A stretch of DNA of 10,698 bases from Thermoplasmata archaeon (GTDB taxonomy: Archaea; Thermoplasmatota; Thermoplasmata; Lutacidiplasmatales; UBA184), in assembly GCA_030039865.1 (NCBI GenBank), contig JASHUS010000183.1, positions 1-10,698 of the forward strand, written 5' to 3'. Positions 1-6,412 of this stretch are shown here, piece after piece. Position 1 is the first letter of the stretch, and each line of letters begins with the position of its first letter. The translations under genes were made by a program, and so were the position numbers. Below the pieces are notes generated by a model, which saw only the letters and a list, made by a program, of their open reading frames with translations, was not told where the DNA came from and did no database searches.

Positions 1-308
1 ACCGCGCCCGCGAGCGCGCTCCCGACGACCCCGAAGATGAACCCGACCGCGAGGTAGCCCCCCGCGCCGGTGATGCCGAAGGCGAAGGCGATGATCACCG
101 CGAGGACGACGGCGACGATGAAGACGACGGTGTACTCGCGTCGCAGGAACGCGACGGCGCCCTCCCGGATCGCGAGGGAGATTTCGCGCATCCGCTCATC
201 GCCCTCGTCCTCGCGCAGGAGCAGGGCGGTCTGCACGCCCGCATAGAGAAGGCCCGCGGCCGCGGCGATGAAGATGAGCAGTTCCAGTTGAACGTTCGAC
301 AGACCCAT
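1..308 (-). CDS. hppA: Membrane-bound ion-translocating pyrophosphatase, N-terminal part (runs off window)
   Basis: This is the first 102 codons of a minus-strand gene that continues beyond position 1. It begins MGLSNVQLELLIFIAAAAG, followed by a short polar stretch with DEGDERMREISLAIREGA and then AFLRREYTVVF before another hydrophobic helix. This pattern is typical of the start of the H+/Na+-pumping inorganic pyrophosphatase family (M-PPase). Those proteins hydrolyse cytoplasmic pyrophosphate and move protons or sodium ions across the membrane. Three hydrophobic segments are visible, at about residues 8-25, 55-75 and 80-101. The catalytic Asp-rich loops and the residues that decide ion type and potassium dependence lie outside the window, so the pumped ion cannot be assigned. 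The ATG at 308-306 gives the family's usual short N-terminus, and a TATA-like box lies upstream at 352-360. The gene is divergent from the small zinc-finger gene. Confidence 0.9.
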   Translation of the reverse strand, partial: MGLSNVQLELLIFIAAAAGLLYAGVQTALLLREDEGDERMREISLAIREGAVAFLRREYTVVFIVAVVLAVIIAFAFGITGAGGYLAVGFIFGVVGSALAGA

Positions 309-351
309 ACCGATCCCTTCGAAATACGGTGCGGCTCAACGGGATTCGCAC

Positions 352-360
352 ATAAAACTT
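352..360 (-). promoter_or_regulatory. TATA-like box for the pyrophosphatase gene
   Basis: Read on the minus strand this is AAGTTTTAT, an A/T-rich island in a GC-rich background, about 45-50 bp before the pyrophosphatase start at 308. Archaeal initiation about 25 bp downstream would give a leader of roughly 20 nt. The assignment rests on position and composition only. Confidence 0.5.
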
Positions 361-433
361 ACCGAACCGTCTTCGGCGGCCGGACGGCTCCAAACGAGGG
401 TTCTTTAGGCACCAGCCCTAGGCCAGTACCGAG

Positions 434-631
434 ATGCAGTCGAGCCCTTCGCACGACACGTCCGAGCGTCGCACCCGGATCTCCTGCAAGGTCTGCGGCG
501 AACCCGTCGAGCTCGTGCGGATGCGCGAGCATCTGCGCTCGGCCCACCAGGTCGACTCGGCGCAGCTCGAGACCATGTACCTCGACGCGCGCGTCGAGGC
601 GCGCCGCAGCCGACGATCCCAGCGGCTCTAG
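434..631 (+). CDS. Small C2H2-type zinc-finger protein (65 aa)
   Basis: This small basic protein contains one zinc-finger-like motif: CKVC at residues 18-21 and two histidines in REHLRSAH, giving C-x2-C-x11-H-x4-H. The N-terminus is polar and the C-terminus is Arg-rich (ARVEARRSRRSQRL). Single C2H2-like micro-proteins of this size are common in archaea and are usually assumed to bind nucleic acid or protein, but no specific role can be assigned. The ATG at 434 is chosen because it places the finger centrally and lies about 27 bp after a weak TTCTTTAGG element (401-409), compatible with a leaderless message. Its TAG stop (629-631) lies in a CTAG that also carries the stop of the convergent threonyl-tRNA synthetase gene. 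The fully conserved Cys/His spacing supports a real gene. Confidence 0.72.
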   Translation: MQSSPSHDTSERRTRISCKVCGEPVELVRMREHLRSAHQVDSAQLETMYLDARVEARRSRRSQRL

Positions 632-2544
632 GGGTCGAACGCCCGAGAGCGCACGCGCTCCGTGAGGTGGGCGAGGAACTCCGCCCGCGAGAACGAACGG
701 CTCTCCTTCGTGCCCCGGATCCGGACCGAGACGTTCCCTTCCGCGAGCTCGCGGTCGCCGAGGACCGCCACGTACGGGATCCGGTCGAGCTCGGCGGAGC
801 GGACCCGCTTCGCGAGGGACTCTTCGGTCCCCGAGAGCTCGACCCGGAGTCCCGCGGCCGCGAGCTCGTCGACGACTCCCTGGGCCCCGGTCGCGTGGGC
901 GGCGGTGACCGGCAGGACGCGCACCTGGAGCGGCGCCATCCACGGCGGGAAGCGGCCGGCGCAGTGTTCGATGAAGACCCCCAGGAAGCGCTCCCACGTG
1001 CCGAGGATCGTCCGATGCACGACGATCGGGGTATGCAGCTGACCATCCGATCCCTGGTACTGGAGGTGGAAGCGCGCGGGCAGCTGGTAGTCGAGTTGGA
1101 TCGTCCCCGTCTGCCAGGGGCGACCGAGCGAGTCGCGGATGTGGATGTCGATCTTCGGACCGTAGAACGCCCCCTCGCCGGGAGAGACCTTGTAGTCGAC
1201 CTTCGACTCGTCGAGCAGCTTCTGGAGCGTCGCCTCCGCCCGGTCCCACTGGGCGACCTCGCCGAGGAACTTCGCCGGGCGGGTTGAGAGCTCGTACGAC
1301 CAGTCGAGCCGGAAGGTGGTGAACGCCTGCCGGATCCATTCGAGCAGCACCCGGATCTCGGGCTCGACCTGGTCCTCGCTCACGAAGATGTGCGCGTCGT
1401 CCTGCACCATCTCCCGCACCCGGGTCAGGCCGCTCAGGGTCCCACTGGCCTCGAACCGGTGGAGTGGGGCGAACTCCGCGAGCCGCATCGGCAGCTCGCG
1501 GTAGCTGCGCGCCCGGGAGCCGAAGACCAGCATCGCGCCGGGGCAGTTCATCGGCTTCCAGCCGAACTCGCGCCCCTCGACCTCGGAGACGTACATGTTC
1601 TCCCGGTAGTGGTCCCAATGGCCGCTCGTCTCGAAGACGGAGCGTGCGAACAGCAGGGGGGTCCGGACCTCGAGGTAGCCCGACGCGGCGAGGTGCTCGC
1701 GGACATAGCGCTCGAGCTCGTGGATCAGGACCATCCCCCGCGGGAGCCAGATCGGGCAGCCGGGTGCCTCGTCCACGAAGTAGAACAGCTCCTGTCGGGT
1801 GCCGATCCCCCGGTGGTCCCGGGCCTCCGCCTCGGCGCGGAGCTTCAGGTAGGCGTCGAGCTCGGCCCGCGAGGGGAATCCCACGCCCCGCACGCGCTGG
1901 AGCGGAACCCCGCCGCCTTCCTCGGGGACGATCGCCGACGTGCCGAGGATGTGGATCCCGGCCAACCAACCGGTGTCCGGCACATGCGGCCCACGGCAGA
2001 GATCCGTGAACGAGCCGGTGTCATAGACCGAGACCGGCTCCCCATCGGGCGCTTCGGCGATGTATCGGAGCTTGTACGGGTTCGAGGCGAAGAGCGATCG
2101 CGCGTCCTCCTTCGAGATCTCCCGCCGTCGGAACGGTTCCTTCGCGGCGACCGCAAGCTGCATCGACGCCCGCATCACATCGAGGTCGGCTGGCGTCAGC
2201 GGCCGGACCTCGAAATCGTAGAAGAATCCGTCCTCCGTCGGGGGGCCGTGGGTTGGCTTCGCGTCAGGGATCGCCGCGACGAGGGCCTTCGCAACGAGGT
2301 GCGCGGAGGAGTGTTCGAGGATCTCCCGCCCGGCCCGATCACCGAAGGCGAGCGGAGCCAGCCGACCGTCGTGGGTCAGTGGGGCCGACAGGTCCACCGC
2401 CTTCCCGTCCCAGAGCGCCGCGAGGTACCGGGGCGCTTCCTCCGGTCGCCACGCGCGCAGCACGTCACCGGCCCGCGATCCCGCGGCCACCTTCCGCCGA
2501 GGACCGTCGGGGAGCGAGATCTCGACGAGCTCCTCGCCGGCCAT
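628..2544 (-). CDS. thrS: Threonyl-tRNA synthetase, bacterial-type with editing domain
   Basis: The enzyme charges tRNA-Thr with threonine in the cytoplasm and hydrolyses mischarged Ser-tRNA-Thr. At 638 residues it has the full bacterial-type length. In order: a TGS-like domain (about 1-62); the N2 editing domain with HSSAH (H78, H82) and CRGPH (C183, H187); a class II catalytic core; and a C-terminal anticodon-binding domain (about 537-630). Core signatures are motif 1 near GYLEVRTPLL (289-298), motif 2 in LHRFEASGTLSGL then RVREMVQDDAHIF, and motif 3 in VVHRTILGTWERF. The expected zinc ligands are C334 (KPMNCPGAM), H385 (DDAHIF) and H510 (VVHRT). All key residues are present, so it should be active. 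Many archaea instead carry a ThrRS with an unrelated DTD-like editing domain, so this copy suggests a bacterial-type lineage, perhaps old transfer. The ATG at 2544 lies about 33 bp after a TTTAA box, which suggests a leaderless mRNA. Confidence 0.97.
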   Translation of the reverse strand: MAGEELVEISLPDGPRRKVAAGSRAGDVLRAWRPEEAPRYLAALWDGKAVDLSAPLTHDGRLAPLAFGDRAGREILEHSSAHLVAKALVAAIPDAKPTHGPPTEDGFFYDFEVRPLTPADLDVMRASMQLAVAAKEPFRRREISKEDARSLFASNPYKLRYIAEAPDGEPVSVYDTGSFTDLCRGPHVPDTGWLAGIHILGTSAIVPEEGGGVPLQRVRGVGFPSRAELDAYLKLRAEAEARDHRGIGTRQELFYFVDEAPGCPIWLPRGMVLIHELERYVREHLAASGYLEVRTPLLFARSVFETSGHWDHYRENMYVSEVEGREFGWKPMNCPGAMLVFGSRARSYRELPMRLAEFAPLHRFEASGTLSGLTRVREMVQDDAHIFVSEDQVEPEIRVLLEWIRQAFTTFRLDWSYELSTRPAKFLGEVAQWDRAEATLQKLLDESKVDYKVSPGEGAFYGPKIDIHIRDSLGRPWQTGTIQLDYQLPARFHLQYQGSDGQLHTPIVVHRTILGTWERFLGVFIEHCAGRFPPWMAPLQVRVLPVTAAHATGAQGVVDELAAAGLRVELSGTEESLAKRVRSAELDRIPYVAVLGDRELAEGNVSVRIRGTKESRSFSRAEFLAHLTERVRSRAFDP

Positions 2545-2573
2545 ACGTTCGGAGCGTTCGACCGGCGGACGGG

Positions 2574-2580
2574 CTTAAAC
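2574..2580 (-). promoter_or_regulatory. TATA-like box for thrS
   Basis: On the minus strand this reads GTTTAAG. Its centre is about 33 bp upstream of the thrS ATG at 2544, the spacing expected for an archaeal promoter with a very short or absent leader. It is the only A/T-rich run in the region. Confidence 0.55.
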
Positions 2581-2695
2581 TCTTCGCGCGGAAGGCCGTA
2601 GTTCTCGTGGCGGAGGTCGCGCGGTCGACATCCGCCCGGGAACGGCCGCTCGAGGACCGTATCGGCTCATATCGGGGAACGGTGTCCGTGGTCAG

Positions 2696-3298
2696 ATGCC
2701 GGCGCCGGGCGCGACGTCGAGTCCCGCGGCGATCCTGAGCAAGTGCGACCTCGATCTCGCGGGCGAGGCGCGCTGGTTCTTTCGCCAGCGCTTCCGCGTG
2801 GCGGGGACGGGTCTGGCGCTCGGGATCGCCTTCGTCGCGCTCGGCGTGATCGAGGTCGGCGTCCGAGCGTCCTCCGGGTTCTCGACCACCTATCTCATCG
2901 CGGTCCTCCTCGTCGTGCTCGGGCTCGCGGTCGTCGGCGTTTGCCTCTACTCCGGGCTCCTCAACCCCGTCACGCGCATCCGGGCGAACTCCGGCGGCAT
3001 CGCCTTCGAGCGTCGCTGGGGGCGACCCCTCGCGTGGAAGTGGAAGGATCCGGCGTTCCGCATCGACATCGACGAGCGGACCGACGACCCGGCCGGGTCG
3101 CCCGAGTCCCATCGGCACCACTTCTTCGAGGGTCCCGGCCCGATCTACGGCAACCTCACTCCGTCGACGATCGGCCCGCTGATCGACGTCGCCCGGACCT
3201 ACAACGCGCCCGTCTCCACGAAGCAGCTCGAGCTCAAGGAGCGGGGCGAGATCCATCTCGTCCAGCGCATCCGGATCCGACCGGCGCCGGCCCGATGA
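2696..3298 (+). CDS. Two-TM membrane protein of unknown function
   Basis: This 200-residue protein has a short cytoplasmic N-terminus (about 1-33, with basic RWFFRQRFR), two hydrophobic helices (about 36-54 and 65-84) and a C-terminal soluble domain (about 92-200). The soluble part begins TRIRANSGGIAFERRWG, then PLAWKWKDPAFRIDIDER, a beta-rich pattern reminiscent of PH-like domains attached to membrane hairpins in archaeal proteins. That comparison is from memory and unverified. A His-rich patch (HRHHFFEGP) follows. No catalytic motif was found. The first ATG (2696) is used; a weak CATAT element about 25 bp upstream (2669-2673) could serve a leaderless transcript. The stop overlaps an ATG as ATGA (3295-3298), and the next plus-strand gene starts 71 bp later, so the two may be co-transcribed. 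Confidence 0.75.
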   Translation: MPAPGATSSPAAILSKCDLDLAGEARWFFRQRFRVAGTGLALGIAFVALGVIEVGVRASSGFSTTYLIAVLLVVLGLAVVGVCLYSGLLNPVTRIRANSGGIAFERRWGRPLAWKWKDPAFRIDIDERTDDPAGSPESHRHHFFEGPGPIYGNLTPSTIGPLIDVARTYNAPVSTKQLELKERGEIHLVQRIRIRPAPAR

Positions 3299-3332
3299 GA
3301 GAGCCCGGTCGGCCCCCGTGAGCGTCTTCTTC

Positions 3333-3363
3333 CCGAACGCGTTCGCTCGGGACGAGCGTTCGG
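3333..3363 (+). repeat. Inverted repeat before the zinc-ribbon gene
   Basis: CCGAACGC (3333-3340) and GCGTTCGG (3356-3363) are perfect 8-base inverted arms separated by 15 bases. The left arm also forms a 12-base perfect palindrome, CGAACGCGTTCG (3334-3345). The structure ends six bases before the ATG at 3370. It could be an operator or an RNA hairpin covering the start region. In GC-rich DNA short palindromes are frequent, so function is unproven. Confidence 0.5.
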
Positions 3364-3369
3364 CGTAAG

Positions 3370-4227
3370 ATGTCGCGGTACCAGCCGGCGGGCGCCGCGC
3401 CCGACCGGGACCCGTTGTGGGACCGGGCCCGTTCCGCTCTCCTGGGGGCCAATCCCTCGTTCCGGGACGCCGTGTTCACCCCCGGCGGGCCGGTGGGATC
3501 GAAGCCGGCCTTCAAGGACCCCCCGCTCGAGGGATCGGCGTACGGCCGATCGTGGGAGGTGATCTACCTGCGTCCGACCGTCCTCGCTCCCGACCCCCTC
3601 GTCAACGTCGTGACCGCGATCCGCTGGGACGAGCCCGAGCGGATGATGCTCTACGAGACGCCCTGGATGTACATCGGCGGACGCCCCCGGATCTTCTCGC
3701 GCCTGAGCCCCGAGATCGACCGGATCATCGAGCGTCAGCGTCGGCAGGAACGCAGTCTGGTGGGATACTCCTCAGGCGACCCCGCGTTCGATCGACAGTG
3801 GGCGTTCTACGCCTATCGGTCGAGCCCCTCGGGCGTGCTCCGAGACCCCGCGCGGCGAGCGTGGCTAGAGGCCCTCGCGAACCTCCGACCTCGTCCTCGC
3901 GTGGACCGGCCGACCGTGGCGTCGCTGGGCACGACCGTCTCCCTCGGCGTCGTGGTCAGCGACTCCGATGATGCGGTCCGTCAGGCCCAGCGGCTGATCC
4001 CTTCGTTCGGGCAGCTGCTCGACGCGATCGAGCTCGCGACCGGGAACATGTCGGCGAGCCAGCGCGCCCTGACGATGGACTTCCTTCCGGACGGAACCGG
4101 CTACCCGTCGCCGACGCTCCGCTTCCGGTGCGCGCACTGCGGCCAGGAAGCGCACCCCCGCTTCGTGCCCGACTTCCAGACCGAGATCTGCGACCAGTGC
4201 CGCCGGGGCCTCTACAGCTCCTGGTGA
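3370..4227 (+). CDS. Unknown protein with C-terminal zinc ribbon
   Basis: The family of this 285-residue protein is not recognised. It is mostly soluble, with no signal peptide or membrane segment. The N-terminal half carries aromatic and charged patches such as RSWEVIYLRPTVLAPD (60-75) and LYETPWMYIGGRPRIFSRL (94-112). An Arg-rich helix follows (about 115-128), then a hydrophobic strand region (185-197). The C-terminus is a clear four-cysteine zinc site: CAHC (254-257) and CDQC (274-277), spacing C-x2-C-x16-C-x2-C, close to the last residue. Such ribbons bind nucleic acid or proteins, but the partner is unknown. The ATG at 3370 is the first start codon after an in-frame TGA at 3319-3321. It follows the two-TM gene on the same strand and ends 85 bp before the convergent permease gene. 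Codon usage resembles its neighbours. Confidence 0.82.
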   Translation: MSRYQPAGAAPDRDPLWDRARSALLGANPSFRDAVFTPGGPVGSKPAFKDPPLEGSAYGRSWEVIYLRPTVLAPDPLVNVVTAIRWDEPERMMLYETPWMYIGGRPRIFSRLSPEIDRIIERQRRQERSLVGYSSGDPAFDRQWAFYAYRSSPSGVLRDPARRAWLEALANLRPRPRVDRPTVASLGTTVSLGVVVSDSDDAVRQAQRLIPSFGQLLDAIELATGNMSASQRALTMDFLPDGTGYPSPTLRFRCAHCGQEAHPRFVPDFQTEICDQCRRGLYSSW

Positions 4228-4275
4228 ACGGCCGATACCCCCCCGAGCGGGTACGCGGGCGATCCCGGGGCGCGC

Positions 4276-4299
4276 GGGCCGGCGACGCCGGGCCGGCCC
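4276..4299. repeat. GC-rich hairpin between convergent genes
   Basis: GGGCCGGC (4276-4283) and GCCGGCCC (4292-4299) are perfect inverted arms around an 8-base loop. It lies in the 85-bp gap between the stops of the zinc-ribbon gene and the permease gene. It may help terminate or stabilise transcripts from both sides, but it has no flanking T-run, so a terminator call would be speculative. Confidence 0.45.
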
Positions 4300-4312
4300 C
4301 CACCGGGTGCGT

Positions 4313-6274
4313 TCAGGCCGTCGATTCGGGGATGCTCGATCCGGGCGGCAGGTCGGCCTCCTCGCCGCCCGGCCGGTTGAGGAGATTCTCGACGCTCTCG
4401 AGCTCCTTGGTGCGGTAGCCGCTGTAGATGCCCCAGATGTAGATCGCCGCCGCGAAGACGAGGAAGACCGGGGTGTCCCATGGCGTCGGAATGTATCCCT
4501 TCGGGTTCGACAGGAGTCCGCCGACCGCCGGCCAGGAGTTGTACACCGTGAAGAAATTGATCAGGTACATCCCGAACAGCAGTACGAGCACCCACCAGCC
4601 CGCCCGGTACATCCGCCTCCCGTCCGCGTTCGACCAGGCGTAGCCGATCGCCGTCGGGACGGCGACGATGAGCAAGAGCGCGATGTAGTAGATCGCGAAC
4701 GTCGTGATCAGCGTGCCGTCCGACGCGGGCGGCTCACTGGGCGACAAGGAAACGACGTCCCCGATGTACAAGTTCACGTAGCCCCAGGCGGTCAGGATCG
4801 CGACGAGGATGATCTGCACGACCCCGATCGCGATCGATTTGCCCGCAGCGATGCCCATGTTCTTCGGCGCGTAGAACAGATAGAATAACGGCAGGACGAG
4901 GAAGAGCACCGACATCACGTAGAACAGCCCGCCGAACGCCGTCCAGTAGATCACGAACGCTCCGCCGATGAACGCGATCGCGCCGATCCAGAACGCGGCC
5001 GGAAGCCGATACGGCCGTTTGAGGTTCGGCGCGTGCTTCCGCAGGGCCAGGAGGGTGAGTGGGCCCATGATCAGCGAGACCGCGAACGTGTCCGTCACGA
5101 ATCCCGCGAACAGGTACCACGACGGGAACGGCGCGATGAAGATGCCGCCGACGATCGTGGTGACGATCAGGGCGACCCAGGGGATGCGGGTGCGTTGCTG
5201 GATCCGCAGGAGCGGCTTCGGGAAGAACCCGTCCGCGCCGACTCCGTAGACGGCCCGGGTCGCTTCACCGAGGAAGATCCAGCCGGTACCGGCCGGGGAG
5301 ATCACCGCATCGACCAGGAGGAACGAAGCGAAGCCTCCCAGCAACGCGGGGCCGGCTTCTTTCATCACATTGTAGAACGGGGCCGTGTGGAGCGGCCCCG
5401 AGCTCAGCGCGGCCCAGTTCGGCGGGGCGATCCCGGCGGCCGACCAGTTGATCGCTCCGATGAAGACGACCTGTAGAAGGACATAGAGGACCACGGCGGC
5501 GCTGATCGAGTAGACGATCGCGCGCGGGGCGTCCCGCTGCGGGTTCTTCGCCTCGCCCGAGAACTGCGCGGCGCCTCGGAATCCGAGGTACGCGAACCCG
5601 ATCCCGGCGGTCGGGATCGAAGTGAAGATGCCCGGCCAGCCGAACGGCGCGAAGCCGCCGGCGATGGTCATGTTGCTCTGGTGGTAGACCGTGAACAGGA
5701 AGATGATCGTCAGCGTCGGGATGATGAACTTCCACCACGTGACGACCGTGTTGAACATCCCGAGGAAGCGGACGCCGACGTAGTTGAGGAAGAAGAATCC
5801 GATCAGCAGCAGGATGGCGACGAGGATCCCCTGGCTCGTGAGCAGCCCGTTCGACGCCACGGCGTTCGGGATGATGTTGGGCGGGTTCGACGCGAGGTAG
5901 GTGATGACCGCCTCCGCCTCGATGGCGGGGACGGTGATGGAGCCGAGGATGTAAGCGGCGGCGATGATGTATCCCGTGAACCCTCCGTGCGAGTAGAGCG
6001 GCCCACGTACCAGCTGTCCCGTCTTGTGCAGCGACGAGGCGACCTCCGCGAAGCAGAGGCCGATCGCCATCATGAAAATCCCGCAGATGATCCACGCCAC
6101 GATCGAGGCGGGCCCGGCGAGCACGGCCGCGCCCGAGACCGCGAAGAGCCAGCCGGAGCCGACGACTCCGCCGAACGAGATCATGAACAGATCTTGGAAC
6201 GACAGTGCCCGTCGGAGCTTGCGGTCGGCCTCGTCTGCGAGAAGCACCTGATCGGCGCCACCACCCGTCGACAT
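4313..6274 (-). CDS. APC-superfamily amino-acid permease, long form
   Basis: This is a polytopic cytoplasmic-membrane transporter of 653 residues with about 14 hydrophobic helices. TM1 contains the unwound-helix signature GGVVGSGWLF (35-44), which in this superfamily contacts the carboxyl and amino groups of the substrate. The loop after TM6 has the family pattern FRGAAQFSGEAKNPQRDAPR (232-251). It therefore belongs to the LeuT-fold amino acid/polyamine/organocation group, most likely importing amino acids with protons or sodium; the exact substrate cannot be read. It is longer than the usual 12-TM, about 450-500-residue members, with extra hydrophobic segments after about residue 515 and a hydrophilic tail rich in Glu and Pro (GGEEADLPPGSSIPESTA). 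The N-terminus is cytoplasmic and charged. The ATG at 6274 sits about 31 bp after a TTTTAATA box. It is divergent from the YbaK-HAD gene. Confidence 0.92.
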   Translation of the reverse strand: MSTGGGADQVLLADEADRKLRRALSFQDLFMISFGGVVGSGWLFAVSGAAVLAGPASIVAWIICGIFMMAIGLCFAEVASSLHKTGQLVRGPLYSHGGFTGYIIAAAYILGSITVPAIEAEAVITYLASNPPNIIPNAVASNGLLTSQGILVAILLLIGFFFLNYVGVRFLGMFNTVVTWWKFIIPTLTIIFLFTVYHQSNMTIAGGFAPFGWPGIFTSIPTAGIGFAYLGFRGAAQFSGEAKNPQRDAPRAIVYSISAAVVLYVLLQVVFIGAINWSAAGIAPPNWAALSSGPLHTAPFYNVMKEAGPALLGGFASFLLVDAVISPAGTGWIFLGEATRAVYGVGADGFFPKPLLRIQQRTRIPWVALIVTTIVGGIFIAPFPSWYLFAGFVTDTFAVSLIMGPLTLLALRKHAPNLKRPYRLPAAFWIGAIAFIGGAFVIYWTAFGGLFYVMSVLFLVLPLFYLFYAPKNMGIAAGKSIAIGVVQIILVAILTAWGYVNLYIGDVVSLSPSEPPASDGTLITTFAIYYIALLLIVAVPTAIGYAWSNADGRRMYRAGWWVLVLLFGMYLINFFTVYNSWPAVGGLLSNPKGYIPTPWDTPVFLVFAAAIYIWGIYSGYRTKELESVENLLNRPGGEEADLPPGSSIPESTA

Positions 6275-6301
6275 GGCTAGTCTCGGCGTAGCACGGGTGC
6301 G

Positions 6302-6310
6302 TATTAAAAT
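6302..6310 (-). promoter_or_regulatory. TATA-like box for the permease gene
   Basis: The minus-strand reading is ATTTTAATA, about 31 bp before the permease ATG at 6274. This is a good archaeal TATA position for a nearly leaderless mRNA. It is back-to-back with the plus-strand box at 6322-6329. Confidence 0.65.
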
Positions 6311-6321
6311 CTCACTAAACG

Positions 6322-6329
6322 TTTATATT
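6322..6329 (+). promoter_or_regulatory. TATA box for the YbaK-HAD gene
   Basis: TTTATATT is the best TATA match in the window. Initiation about 25 bp downstream would leave a leader of roughly 60 nt before the ATG at 6413. A second A/T-rich run (CTTTTTGAG, 6359-6367) could be an alternative box with a shorter leader. The same DNA read on the minus strand is also A/T-rich, so it might contribute to permease expression. Confidence 0.65.
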
Positions 6330-6412
6330 GCGAGTACGCCGCCCGCCGATTCTCGAAGCTTTTTGAGGTCGGAGCGGTTCCGCCTCGCCCCTCCCTTCTG
6401 CTCGGGTCTTCG

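Noticed and set aside
359..1969. 536-codon minus-strand frame overlapping thrS in another phase
   Set aside because: Low-complexity Arg/Pro/Gly translation, no domain, and it would replace the clear ThrRS frame.
1390..2601. 403-codon plus-strand open frame opposite thrS
   Set aside because: It lies wholly antisense to a well-supported ThrRS; its translation is Arg/Pro/Gly-rich with no motif, as expected from GC-rich shadow frames.
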